Source of the DNA: DATBJG01 sp963790545
GTDB lineage: Bacteria > Acidobacteriota > Vicinamibacteria > Vicinamibacterales > JAMQPK01
Reading direction: 5' to 3'
Length of the DNA: 64,000 nucleotides
NCBI GenBank assembly: GCA_963790545.1
Contig: CAWBPA010000023.1
Location: 124,001-188,000, forward strand
Position numbers and translations under genes: made by a program. Shown here one piece after another: positions 18,905-27,430 of the stretch (positions are counted from its first letter, which is position 1; each line of letters begins with the position of its first letter). The notes beneath the pieces are model-generated. The model was not told the origin of the DNA and made no database searches. It saw only the letters and a program-made list of their open reading frames with translations.

Positions 18905-20554
18905 CAGTTTAGCCAGCGCGCGCCGCTCGTTGCCCCACGGATCGTTGACGGCTCGGGTCTCCGAGTTGAAAACCATCGTGGGCCACCGCTCGGGGTTCCA
19001 CGGCTCCCATCGTGGAATGCCGTCGTGGTTCGGATTTCCGGTCCTTGCAAACGCGACCCACGCCTCACTCATGTTCTTCGCCAGCTCGTAGCGGTCGCGC
19101 CCGGTCCCCGTCATGAACTGGATCAAGTCCGGGTGATCGAAGACGAACGGCAGCTCCATGCAGTGCATGCAGCGCAGCTTGCCGCCACGTACGGGTGACC
19201 GCCAGTTGAACGAATAAAGATAGACGGGGGCGCGCCGCTGCGAGAACTTTCGCTCGGCGATCGTGTACGAGGCCTGCCGCAAAATCGAGACGTCGCCTGC
19301 GACAACAGCCGCGAGGTCGCCGGCTGAATCCCTGGGACGCCCTGCCCGGTAGAGCGCGATCAAGCGGTCGGCGGCCGAATCTCCGATTCGCATCATCTGC
19401 TTCATCCGATCGCGCAGCTCGGCATCGCTCTGGGGCTCGGAGGTCCAGTAGGGGTCGTTGGGATTGGCGTAAGGAATGCCTTCGCACTCGTTCGACCCGG
19501 TGAGGATCGGAATGTCGGCGGACAGTGCCGACGCCGGCTGGAACGGGTGTGCAGGCAGAGTCTTGCCATCGATGACGGGAACATAGCGCAGCGAGATGTC
19601 CTGCGCCGGGCCGCTTTGACCGGCCTGTCCGCCGGCCACGCCGCCACCGGTGAGCGCGGCAACGATCTGATCGGCGGGAATGCTCTGCAGGCGTTCCGCC
19701 TCTGACGAAGGAATGCCGAGACGTGCCAGTAGCAGCTCCGCGGCTTCGACGGCACGCTCCGGCTCGAGTCCGGTCACGGCCGTGTCCGCCAAGGTGCTCA
19801 TGATGATCGCGCGGTGAAACAACCCCTTCGCGGCGGGGAAAGCTGTCAGCATGGCGGTCTTTCCACCACCGCCTGACTGCCCGAAGATTGTCACGTTGCT
19901 CGAATCGCCGCCGAACTGGGCGATGTTGTCGCGCACCCACTCGAGGGCGAGCACGAGATCGCGCAGCCCCAGGTTGACGGTGTCGCCGAACCTGCTGCTG
20001 ACCCCGCGAAGCCCAGCCAGCCACAGATAAGCTAACGCGTTCAGCCGATGGGTCGTCGTCACGACCACCACATCGTGCTTTCGCGCGAGGTCCTGGCCAT
20101 CGTAGAAGATCGAATTGCCCGAGCCGGTTCGTTGCCCGCCGCCGTGAAACCACACCATGACCGGTCGACGTCCGGCTCCGGTCGACGGCGTCCAGACGTT
20201 CAGCCGGAGGCAGTCCTCGCTCATCGGACCCGAGCCGGTCAGCGCATCGCCGATTTCCGGAATCATCGGGCGGAACGGCTGAAACGCCCGTGGTCCGAGC
20301 GCGGTCACATCGCGCACGCCGGTCCACGGCTGTGGCGCACGGGCGGGGAGAAAGCGGTTGGCGCCGGCTGTGTCGGCCCCGTAGGGGATACCTCGGAACT
20401 CGCTGACGCCCTCGTGAATGGCGCCGCGGATCCGCCCGCTGCGGATCTCCACGATCGGGCCGACCTGGCGCCCGGGTTGCGCGAACGGCCGCGCTGGTAA
20501 GAGGGCCGCTAGGACGGATGCGCCGCTGACTCCGAGAAACGCGCGTCGATTCAT
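18884..20554 (-). CDS. Secreted carboxylesterase type B
   Basis: The 556-aa alpha/beta-hydrolase of the carboxylesterase/lipase family begins with a twin-arginine-like signal (MNRRAFLGVSGASVLAALLP). Family motifs are FRGIPYGAD, SEDCLRLNVWTP, the oxyanion-hole segment VMVWFHGGGQRTGSGN, and a nucleophile elbow FGQSGGGGK near residue 230. The elbow is GQSGG where most members have GESAG. The conserved late histidine region is LRCMHCMELPFVFDHPD. It hydrolyses carboxylic esters outside the cytoplasm. I chose the ATG at 20554 because GGAGG lies four bases upstream and it opens the signal peptide. Its 3' end lies inside a REP-like hairpin. Confidence 0.9.
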   Translation of the reverse strand: MNRRAFLGVSGASVLAALLPARPFAQPGRQVGPIVEIRSGRIRGAIHEGVSEFRGIPYGADTAGANRFLPARAPQPWTGVRDVTALGPRAFQPFRPMIPEIGDALTGSGPMSEDCLRLNVWTPSTGAGRRPVMVWFHGGGQRTGSGNSIFYDGQDLARKHDVVVVTTTHRLNALAYLWLAGLRGVSSRFGDTVNLGLRDLVLALEWVRDNIAQFGGDSSNVTIFGQSGGGGKTAMLTAFPAAKGLFHRAIIMSTLADTAVTGLEPERAVEAAELLLARLGIPSSEAERLQSIPADQIVAALTGGGVAGGQAGQSGPAQDISLRYVPVIDGKTLPAHPFQPASALSADIPILTGSNECEGIPYANPNDPYWTSEPQSDAELRDRMKQMMRIGDSAADRLIALYRAGRPRDSAGDLAAVVAGDVSILRQASYTIAERKFSQRRAPVYLYSFNWRSPVRGGKLRCMHCMELPFVFDHPDLIQFMTGTGRDRYELAKNMSEAWVAFARTGNPNHDGIPRWEPWNPERWPTMVFNSETRAVNDPWGNERRALAKLRVEAGL

Positions 20555-20615
20555 CGTTCCTCCAGGCGTGGCATAGCGGAATATATAAGGATCGGGCCGC
20601 GCAGTACGCCACAAA

Positions 20616-21338
20616 TCACTGTCGCGCCTGCCACGTCTTGGCGATCTGCAAGGTGCGGTCGTGGACAGGAGCTACAAACTGGCGGACGAGACTCACAGCC
20701 TCCGCGCCGGCCGATGCCGGTGACCCGGCGTTGAACGGTGGCTGCGGGTCGTATTCCATGGCAAGCTGCGTCATCTTCGCGATCGGCTCGCCGCGCAGCT
20801 CGGCAAGAAGCACGAGCCCAAAGTCGATCCCGGCGGTCACGCCGCCGCCTGTCATGCGGTTACGATCGGTGACAACCCGCGCGGCTTCGGGCGTGACGCC
20901 GAAGGCGGAGAGCACATCGAGTGACGTCCAATGTGTCGTTGCGCGATAGCCCTGCAGGAGGCCCGCAGCCGCCAGAATCAGCGAGCCGGAACAGACTGAA
21001 GTGATGTAACGGGCCCTTTCCGCGCGGCTTCGGAGAAACGCCAGCAGCTTCGAGTCCTGCATGGCTTCCGCCGTCCCCTCGCCGCCCGGGACGAACAACA
21101 CATCGAGTTCCTTCGGACACTGCTCATACGTGGTCGTCGGGAGGAGAGCGACTCCGGAGTCCGACGTGACCGGCTCGAGACGCTCTGCCACGAGATGAGT
21201 CACCCCGTGCATTCCGAACACCGTCTGAGGACCGACGAGATCCAGGAGCGTCAGTCGTGGGTAGATCACCATTCCAATCTGAAGCGGCGCTGGATTCTGC
21301 GGGGGGTCTGGACGGGAGAACGTTTGCGCGGTTGTCAT
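20616..21338 (-). CDS. DJ-1/PfpI family protein (isonitrile hydratase-like)
   Basis: The 240-aa protein has the DJ-1/PfpI fold: QIGMVIYPRLTLLDLVGPQT at the N-terminus, FVPGGEGT, and a nucleophile elbow TSVCSGSLILAAAGLL with Cys at about residue 115. THWTSLD follows. This pattern matches the isonitrile hydratase (InhA)-like and GlxA-sensor-like subgroup. Enzyme activity on isonitriles is possible but unproven. It lies divergently to a GlxA-type AraC regulator whose own sensor domain has the same fold, so it is probably controlled by that regulator. GGAGG-type ribosome-binding sequence precedes the start. No signal peptide is present. Confidence 0.88.
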   Translation of the reverse strand: MTTAQTFSRPDPPQNPAPLQIGMVIYPRLTLLDLVGPQTVFGMHGVTHLVAERLEPVTSDSGVALLPTTTYEQCPKELDVLFVPGGEGTAEAMQDSKLLAFLRSRAERARYITSVCSGSLILAAAGLLQGYRATTHWTSLDVLSAFGVTPEAARVVTDRNRMTGGGVTAGIDFGLVLLAELRGEPIAKMTQLAMEYDPQPPFNAGSPASAGAEAVSLVRQFVAPVHDRTLQIAKTWQARQ

Positions 21339-21481
21339 CTTTCACCTCCTGTCGCGACTGAGCGACACGCCGATGGTAGTGAAGGTTTCAGGTCCTGACG
21401 AGTGGCCTAAATGACAATCTTCGACTGTTTCTAGACAGACACCGCTGCGATCAGGCCAATTTATTGGTCGTCTCTGTGGCG

Positions 21482-21503
21482 ATATTACGTCTTAAGGTAA
21501 TAT
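21482..21503. promoter_or_regulatory. Candidate autoregulatory operator of the GlxA-type regulator
   Basis: An inverted repeat ATATTAC-gtcttaag-GTAATAT ends six bases before the regulator's ATG at 21510. It lies in the 171-bp divergent region shared with the DJ-1/PfpI gene. Seven-base arms with an AT-rich core in otherwise GC-rich DNA suggest a protein-binding site. Assignment to this regulator is inference from position. Confidence 0.45.
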
Positions 21504-21509
21504 TCAGCC

Positions 21510-22547
21510 ATGCACTCTATCGGCGTGCTGGCGCTTCACGGCGTGATCCCGTTTGACGTCGCGATCCCCTGTGAAACGTTCGGAAGCGTTCTGGTCCCGG
21601 GCGTGGCCGAAGCGTATGTCGTCCGTGTCTGCGGCGAATCCCGCGAGGTCAAAGCCGGCGCTTACGATCTGCGCGTGACGTGGGATCTGCAGCAGCTCGA
21701 ACGGGCGGACACGATCATCGTCCCAGGCATCCGCCAGCCAACGATGCCGATCAGTGACGAGATCGTCGACGCGCTGCGCGCGGCGGCGCAACGTGGCGCG
21801 CGGATCGCGTCGATCTGCACTGGCGCGTTCGTGCTTGCGGCGGCGGGCCTGCTGGACGGCAAGCGGGCGACGACACACTGGCGCGCCGCGCGCGAGCTTG
21901 CGGAGCTCCATCCAACGGTGATGGTCGATCCGAACGTGCTGTTCGTCGATACCGGCCAGATCCTCACATCCGCGGGCGCCGCGGCCGGAATCGATTTGTG
22001 CCTGCACATGATTCGACGCGACTACGGCGCGGCAGCAGCGGCCAGCGCCGCGCGGCTGGCAGTCGTGCCGCTCGAACGAGACGGCGGACAGGCGCAGTAC
22101 ATCACGCACGAACCGGCCGCGACCAATACGACGCTCGAACCCGTCCTGCGGTGGATGGACGCCCACCTGCAACACGGTCTCCCGCTCGCCCAGATCGCCG
22201 CGCAGGCACGCACCAGCGTGCGAACACTCAGTCGCCGATTCAAGCAGCAGCTCGGCACGACACCGCTCACGTGGATGCTGCGGGCTCGAGTTCGGCGCGC
22301 CCAAGCGCTGCTCGAATCGACCGATCACACCATTGAAGAAATCGCAACGCAGGCCGGCTTCGAGTCTTCCGCGACTCTACGTGTGCATTTCCGCCGAATC
22401 GTCGGAGTGAGCCCGACCCGGTACCGGCGAGCGCTTGGGACGGTCACGAGTGGAGCGCCCCGAAAGCCATCGGTGAGTCCCAAGGCAGCCGTCGGAACGT
22501 CGATGGGAGTTGGGCGGGAACTGCTGAACTCACCGCGTCGAGCTTAA
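21510..22547 (+). CDS. GlxA family transcriptional regulator (DJ-1/PfpI sensor plus AraC HTH)
   Basis: The 345-aa protein has an N-terminal DJ-1/PfpI domain (residues 1-185; TIIVPGIRQP, and the elbow IASICTGAFVLAAAGLLDG with Cys near 110). A C-terminal AraC double helix-turn-helix follows (residues 210-310; LAQIAAQARTSVRTLSRRFK, TIEEIATQAGFESSATLRVH, then VSPTRYRRA). This fusion defines GlxA/FtrA-type regulators, which sense small molecules and usually activate neighbouring catabolic or detoxification genes. Its likely targets are itself and the divergent DJ-1/PfpI gene. The tail after residue 315 is low-complexity. Confidence 0.92.
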   Translation: MHSIGVLALHGVIPFDVAIPCETFGSVLVPGVAEAYVVRVCGESREVKAGAYDLRVTWDLQQLERADTIIVPGIRQPTMPISDEIVDALRAAAQRGARIASICTGAFVLAAAGLLDGKRATTHWRAARELAELHPTVMVDPNVLFVDTGQILTSAGAAAGIDLCLHMIRRDYGAAAAASAARLAVVPLERDGGQAQYITHEPAATNTTLEPVLRWMDAHLQHGLPLAQIAAQARTSVRTLSRRFKQQLGTTPLTWMLRARVRRAQALLESTDHTIEEIATQAGFESSATLRVHFRRIVGVSPTRYRRALGTVTSGAPRKPSVSPKAAVGTSMGVGRELLNSPRRA

Positions 22548-22585
22548 CCACCGCGGCGTGGGACAACCTCGTGGAAACTTGAGAC

Positions 22586-22780
22586 TCAGTAGAAGCGGGT
22601 GGGATACCGGGCAGTGAGGTACACGTGCCCGCTATCCTCAATGTCGTCGTGTGCACGGAAGCGCGATGTCAGTTGAAGCACTGCCAAAGCCTCGCGCCCA
22701 GCGTCTTCTGAGTCGCGACGACGCGGAACCTTGATGATTGGAAGGGTTCCTGGGCGTTCCCTCGCGGCCTTCTGACGCAT
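22586..22780 (-). CDS. Small hypothetical protein (64 aa)
   Basis: A 64-codon frame (MRQKAARERPGTLPIIKVPR ... YLTARYPTRFY) is preceded by AGAGGT five bases before its ATG, a good ribosome-binding site. The product is charged and soluble, basic at the N-terminus and acidic in the middle, with no membrane segment. I recognise no family. It lies alone between the convergent GlxA-type regulator and the divergent polyamine operon. It could be a real small gene or a chance frame; the ribosome-binding site and lack of any alternative gene in this 441-bp gap are the only support. Confidence 0.45.
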   Translation of the reverse strand: MRQKAARERPGTLPIIKVPRRRDSEDAGREALAVLQLTSRFRAHDDIEDSGHVYLTARYPTRFY

Positions 22781-22988
22781 TCAGCACCTCTCTGGTTCTA
22801 CGAGAAATACCCGATTGTGACAACGGTGTAACGAGGGGCTGCTAGACTGCGTCCGCTCGAGTGGTCAGGAACGCGAATCGTCCCCGGCATTCTAACAGAG
22901 TCTGGTTTCGACCGGCTGCCCAATATAATCGCTGTCGCGCAGCTGAGGATGGCTGCCAATCACGATCGCACTGGAGACAGCACGGAAC
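22781..22988. other. Intergenic region upstream of the polyamine operon
   Basis: About 208 bp between the small minus-strand frame and the first homospermidine synthase gene. It must hold the operon promoter. I see no convincing riboswitch, repeat or palindrome in it, and a weak GGAG sequence lies upstream of the ATG at 22989. Confidence 0.4.
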
Positions 22989-24503
22989 ATGACACACACT
23001 CAGCGAACCCCTTTCGACGGACGCATTCTCATGATCGGCTGCGGATCCGTCGGCCGGTGTACGTTGCCGCTCGTGCGCCGCCACGTCGACATGCCGGCCC
23101 ACCGTATTACCGTCGTGGACTTCGAGGACGTGCGCCCCAAGATCGAAGACTCGCTGCAGGCCGGAGTGGGGTTCAAGCAGGCCCGGTTGACGCAGGACAA
23201 CTACGCGTCGATGCTGCGTGAGCTCGTCGGCCCCGGCGACATCATCGTGGATCTTTCCTGGAATGTCGAAACCTTCGACATGCTGGCCTGGTGTGGCGAG
23301 CACAACGTGCGCTTTCTCAACACCTCCCTCGAAGAGTGGGATCCCTACGGCGACATCGCGAACAAATCGCCGTACGAGCGCAGCCTGTATTCACGCCAGA
23401 TGCGAGTCCGCCAGCTGAAGGCTCGGCTCAATTCACGCGGGGAGCCAAGTCCGACAGCCGTCATCGACCACGGCGCGAATCCTGGCCTCGTGAGCCACTT
23501 CACGAAGCGAGCGCTGGTCGAGATCGCCACGACGATGATCGAGAAGGGGCTCCCCGCGGCAACCGGCGTGAACAGGAAGGCGTTCGAGAAGCTGATCACA
23601 GGTGCGGAAGGCCAGGCGGAGGGAGCGTTTGCCCGGCTCTGTCAGGCGACCGGCACCAAGGTGATCCACATTTCCGAGCGGGACACGCAGGTGTCCTCGG
23701 TCCCGAAGGCCGTCGACGAGTTCGTCAACACCTGGTCCATCGAGGGTTTCTACGAGGAAGGCACGGCGCCGGCCGAGCTCGGATGGGGCACGCACGAGCG
23801 CCGCTTCCCGAAGCACACGCACACGCCGATCGGCGGTCCCGGCAATCAGATCTTCCTCGCTCAACCGGGCATTCGCACGTTCGTGCACTCCTGGGTCCCC
23901 GCCGGCGGGCCAATTATTGGAATGGTGGTACGCCACGCGGAATCCTTCACCATCAGCGACTACCTGACGGTCTGGGAGGACACGATCGAAGGGAGGCTCC
24001 CCGTCTATCGTCCAACCGTGCACTATGCCTATATGCCGTGCGACAACGCAATCCTGAGCCTCTATGAGCTCACGATGCGCAACTTCCAGCTGCAGCCGCG
24101 GTTGAGAATCATGTCGGACGAGATCACCAGCGGGGTGGATGAGCTTGGGGTTCTCGTGATGGGCCACGGTCTCACAGGCTGGTGGACCGGGTCGCAGCTG
24201 GACATCCACGAGGCGCGCCGGCACGTTCAGGGGCAGAACGCAACGACGCTCCAGGTCGCGGCGGCGGTGCTCGGCGGGTTGGTCTTCATGATCGACAACC
24301 CTCGTCGGGGCATCCTCGTTCCCGACGAACTGCCCTACAAGGACGTTCTCGCCGTCGCCAATCCTTATCTGGGCCCCTGTCCGTCGGTCCAGACGGACTG
24401 GACACCACTTGAGAGCCGGTCCCGCCTGTTCGGGAAGTGGGGCACACCACCGGTCGATGACGCCGACCTTTGGCAGTTTGCGAGTTTCGCGGTGGAACCT
24501 TGA
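22989..24503 (+). CDS. hss: Homospermidine synthase (paralogue 1)
   Basis: The 504-aa protein has an N-terminal Rossmann nucleotide-binding site (RILMIGCGSVGRCTLPLVRR). It also has the conserved bacterial homospermidine synthase blocks: IIVDLSWNVETFDMLAWC, FLNTSLEEWDPYGD, AVIDHGANPGLVSHFTKRAL, NTWSIEGFYEEGTAPAELGW and a C-terminal SRLFGKW. The enzyme uses NAD+ to join two putrescines (or putrescine and spermidine) into sym-homospermidine. It is cytoplasmic. It is the first of four same-strand genes with an argA-type gene, a second hss copy and ornithine decarboxylase, which supplies its substrate. A second paralogue at 25970 is clearly related but only moderately similar, so the two may differ in substrate or regulation. 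Confidence 0.9.
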   Translation: MTHTQRTPFDGRILMIGCGSVGRCTLPLVRRHVDMPAHRITVVDFEDVRPKIEDSLQAGVGFKQARLTQDNYASMLRELVGPGDIIVDLSWNVETFDMLAWCGEHNVRFLNTSLEEWDPYGDIANKSPYERSLYSRQMRVRQLKARLNSRGEPSPTAVIDHGANPGLVSHFTKRALVEIATTMIEKGLPAATGVNRKAFEKLITGAEGQAEGAFARLCQATGTKVIHISERDTQVSSVPKAVDEFVNTWSIEGFYEEGTAPAELGWGTHERRFPKHTHTPIGGPGNQIFLAQPGIRTFVHSWVPAGGPIIGMVVRHAESFTISDYLTVWEDTIEGRLPVYRPTVHYAYMPCDNAILSLYELTMRNFQLQPRLRIMSDEITSGVDELGVLVMGHGLTGWWTGSQLDIHEARRHVQGQNATTLQVAAAVLGGLVFMIDNPRRGILVPDELPYKDVLAVANPYLGPCPSVQTDWTPLESRSRLFGKWGTPPVDDADLWQFASFAVEP

Positions 24504-24661
24504 CGCCAGCCGATCTCGCGCCGGCGTCGGCGATGGATTGGACACGACTTCGTTACTTGACACATGACAGCGCGGCAAGAATACTCGTCACAATGGAACT
24601 CCGGTCGTGGTTCTCGAGAATGCATGTTCGGCATGGGACCGCACGCCGCAGTTGCTGAGAC

Positions 24662-25942
24662 GTGAAGCTGACCGATCTGCGGGGCATCCTGCAGTACATC
24701 CCGCAATTCCGCGACAAGACCTTCATTCTGGCGATTGATGGCGATATCGTCACGGACGACAATTTCGCGACGTTGTTGCTGGACGTGGCGCTGCTGTGGT
24801 CCCTGAACATCCGCGTGGTGCTCGTCCACGGCGCGTCCGCGCAGATCAAAGCACTCGCCGAAGATCGCCGCGTCAAAGCGTCGGATCTCGACGGCGCCGG
24901 CGTGACCGATGCGGTCACACTCGACCTGGCGCTCTCGGCTGCCACCCGGCTGACCCACGAGATTCTCGAAGGTCTTTCGGCCATCGATCTTCGCGCAGTG
25001 TGTCCGAACGTGATCATCGCGCATCCCCTTGGCATCATTCAGGGCGTGGACCATCTGTTCACGGGCAAGGTCGAGCGGGTCGACGCCGATCTCCTCCAGC
25101 TGCTGCTCAATCAAGGGGTCGTGCCGGTCATTCCGCCGCTCGGCTTCGACGGCGAGGGGAAGACCTACCGCGTGAACTCCGACGGCGTGGCACTGGCGGT
25201 GGCGGAACAGCTGAAGGCGATCAAGCTGATCTTCGTCACGTCGCAGGATGGCGTCGTGTACCACAGACAGTTGGTTCGACAGATGCTCGTCGCTGAGCTC
25301 GGCAGGCTCGTGCAGCAGGACGGGGCCGGTTTCCAACCCGAGATGCTCTCGAAAGCGCAGCACGCGATTGCCGCGTGCAACGCGGGCGTGCCGCGTGTTC
25401 ACGTGATCAACGGGACGATGGACGAAGGCCTCCTGGGCGAGGTGTTCTCCAACCATGGCCTGGGCACGCTCATTTATGCCAATGAGTACGAGGACATCCG
25501 GCCCGCGAAGAAGAAGGACGTGCGGGCCATTCAGATGCTCACCAAGCAGGGCGTCGAGGCCGAGGAACTCGTGAAGCGCAGCAAAGCGATAATCGAAAAG
25601 AGCCTCGGCGACTACTTCATGTTCGAAGTCGACAAGAATCCCGTCGCGTGCGTCGCGTTTCACGTCTACCCGGAGCAGAACCAGGGCGAGCTGGCGAGTC
25701 TGTACGTGAGCTCGTCGCACGAGAACCAGGGCATCGGGCGCAAGCTGATCCAGTTCGTTGAAAACAGGGCGCGCGAGCTCGGTTTGCGCGAACTTCTGGC
25801 GCTATCCACGCAAGCCTTCACGTATTTTCAGTCCAAAGGGGGTTTTGCGGAAGGCACGCCGGACGATCTGCCACCGGCACGCCGCGAGAAATACGAGCAG
25901 AGCGGGCGGAACTCCAAAGTGCTCGTGAAGAAGTTGAAATGA
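24662..25942 (+). CDS. argA: N-acetylglutamate synthase, ArgA type (amino-acid-kinase fold plus GNAT)
   Basis: The 426-aa protein matches the E. coli ArgA layout. Residues 1-290 form an acetylglutamate-kinase-like domain (IPQFRDKTFILAIDGDIVTD, LNIRVVLVHGASAQIKAL, IIAHPLGIIQGVDHLFTGKV). Residues 290-426 form a GNAT acetyltransferase (YVSSSHENQGIGRKLIQFVE, FTYFQSKGGF, and the terminal SGRNSKVLVKKL). It makes N-acetylglutamate from glutamate and acetyl-CoA, the first step towards ornithine and arginine. Its place between two homospermidine synthase genes and before ornithine decarboxylase suggests it feeds ornithine into polyamine synthesis. The start is a GTG at 24662, just after an in-frame stop; the ribosome-binding site is weak. 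About 158 bp separate it from hss1, so an internal promoter is possible. Confidence 0.88.
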   Translation: MKLTDLRGILQYIPQFRDKTFILAIDGDIVTDDNFATLLLDVALLWSLNIRVVLVHGASAQIKALAEDRRVKASDLDGAGVTDAVTLDLALSAATRLTHEILEGLSAIDLRAVCPNVIIAHPLGIIQGVDHLFTGKVERVDADLLQLLLNQGVVPVIPPLGFDGEGKTYRVNSDGVALAVAEQLKAIKLIFVTSQDGVVYHRQLVRQMLVAELGRLVQQDGAGFQPEMLSKAQHAIAACNAGVPRVHVINGTMDEGLLGEVFSNHGLGTLIYANEYEDIRPAKKKDVRAIQMLTKQGVEAEELVKRSKAIIEKSLGDYFMFEVDKNPVACVAFHVYPEQNQGELASLYVSSSHENQGIGRKLIQFVENRARELGLRELLALSTQAFTYFQSKGGFAEGTPDDLPPARREKYEQSGRNSKVLVKKLK

Positions 25943-25969
25943 TCGGCGCTTGAGGAGAGCGCGGACGGC

Positions 25970-27430
25970 ATGGAGACTTTTCCCAATCGAATTCTGTTCG
26001 TCGGTTTCGGCGCGGTCGCCCGGTGCACATTGCCCATTCTCCTGCAGCACGTCAACGTCGATCCGAAGCGCGTCACGATCATCGATTTTGAGTCCGACGA
26101 GGTCGCGCTGAGGCCCTGGGTTGAGCAGGGGATGACCTTCGTCCAGAATCGCGTCGGGCCTGAAAACATGGGGGCACTCCTCGGCGAGCATCTCTCGGCT
26201 GGCGACCTCCTGATCGACCTCGCGTGGAACATCGACTGCGGTGAGATCGTGCAGTGGTGCCACGACCGGGGCGTGCTGTACGTGAACACGTCGGTGGAGC
26301 TCTGGGATCCCTACGCCGGGGCAGCCAACAAGCACCCAACCGAGCGGACTCTTTACTGGCGCCATATGAACCTGCGGCGAATGATCGCCTCGTGGCGTGA
26401 GCCTGGACCGACGGCGGTGCTCGAGCACGGCGCGAACCCCGGTCTCATCAGCCATTTCACGAAGCAGGCCTTGCTGGACATCGCCCGGCAGGCGCTGGCG
26501 GATCGGAAGTTCCAGGGCGTCCAGGCGGAGCGGATCGCTCAACACGTGACATCACTCGAGTTCAATCACCTGGCCCACCTGCTCGGCGTCAAGGTCATTC
26601 ACTGCAGCGAGCGCGACACGCAGATCACCAATCGGCCGAAGGAGGAAAACGAGTTCGTCAACACCTGGAGCGTCGAGGGGTTCCGCGAGGAGGGCACCAC
26701 GACGGCCGAAATGGGCTGGGGCACACACGAAAAGGAGCTGCCCGCCCTGGCGTTCGAGCATCCGACCGGTCCAAAGAGCCAGATCTGCCTTGCCCGCATG
26801 GGCATCAACACGTTGGTGGTGAGCTGGGTGCCGCCGGATCACCACATCGTCGGCATGGTGGTCCGCCACGGCGAGGCCTTCACGATTACCGAGAAGTTGA
26901 CGGTGTGGCAGGACGGCAAGGCGCTCTACCGTCCGACCGTCCACTACGCATATTGTCCGTGTGACTGTGCGATCGCATCGCTGTACGAGCTGCGGGGCCG
27001 CGATTACGATCTGCAGCCCCGTATCCGCATTATGACCGACGAGATCACCGGCGGCGCCGACATCCTGGGCGCGCTCGTCATGGGTCACCCGTATCAGTCG
27101 TGGTGGTGCGGCTCTGACCTGGACATCGACGAATCCCGGCGCCTGGTGCCCCATCAGAACGCGACCACCATGCAGGTCGCGATCTCCGTCGTCGCCGCGT
27201 GCATGTGGATGCTCGAGAATCCGCGGCGGGGGTTGTGCGTGCCCGACGACCTGCCGCATGACTACGTCCTGCAGATCAGCAAGCCATATTTAGGTAAGTT
27301 TGTTTCCGTGGCATCCGACTGGAATCCGCTGAAGGGCTACTCGAACGTCTTCCAGGGCTTCAACCGACCACAGGTCGATAGGGAAGACCCCTGGCAGTTC
27401 AAGAACTTTCTCATCACCGAAGGGGACTAG
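25970..27430 (+). CDS. hss: Homospermidine synthase (paralogue 2)
   Basis: The 486-aa protein has RILFVGFGAVARCTLPILLQ as nucleotide-binding segment. It keeps all conserved blocks seen in the paralogue at 22989: LLIDLAWNIDCGEIVQWC, YVNTSVELWDPYAG, AVLEHGANPGLISHFTKQAL, NTWSVEGFREEGTTTAEMGW, and a DPWQFKNF end. By eye roughly half the residues are identical between the two, so this is an old duplication or two separate acquisitions, not a recent copy. The conserved Rossmann G-x-G-x-x-G is GFGAVA here versus GCGSVG in paralogue 1. It follows argA by 27 bp, and its stop overlaps the GTG start of the decarboxylase by one base, which indicates tight coupling. Confidence 0.9.
   Translation: METFPNRILFVGFGAVARCTLPILLQHVNVDPKRVTIIDFESDEVALRPWVEQGMTFVQNRVGPENMGALLGEHLSAGDLLIDLAWNIDCGEIVQWCHDRGVLYVNTSVELWDPYAGAANKHPTERTLYWRHMNLRRMIASWREPGPTAVLEHGANPGLISHFTKQALLDIARQALADRKFQGVQAERIAQHVTSLEFNHLAHLLGVKVIHCSERDTQITNRPKEENEFVNTWSVEGFREEGTTTAEMGWGTHEKELPALAFEHPTGPKSQICLARMGINTLVVSWVPPDHHIVGMVVRHGEAFTITEKLTVWQDGKALYRPTVHYAYCPCDCAIASLYELRGRDYDLQPRIRIMTDEITGGADILGALVMGHPYQSWWCGSDLDIDESRRLVPHQNATTMQVAISVVAACMWMLENPRRGLCVPDDLPHDYVLQISKPYLGKFVSVASDWNPLKGYSNVFQGFNRPQVDREDPWQFKNFLITEGD

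Noticed and set aside
19065..20612. 515-codon minus-strand frame overlapping the carboxylesterase in another frame
   Set aside because: Arg/Ser-rich product without motifs; the esterase frame has the signal peptide and catalytic elbow.
23433..24578. Minus-strand open frames opposite both homospermidine synthase genes
   Set aside because: Both hss copies give similar antisense frames, which follows from shared coding sequence on the other strand.
22989..27430. Idea that the two hss genes are a recent tandem duplication
   Set aside because: By eye they differ at roughly half of residues and in the nucleotide-binding motif, and they are separated by argA.
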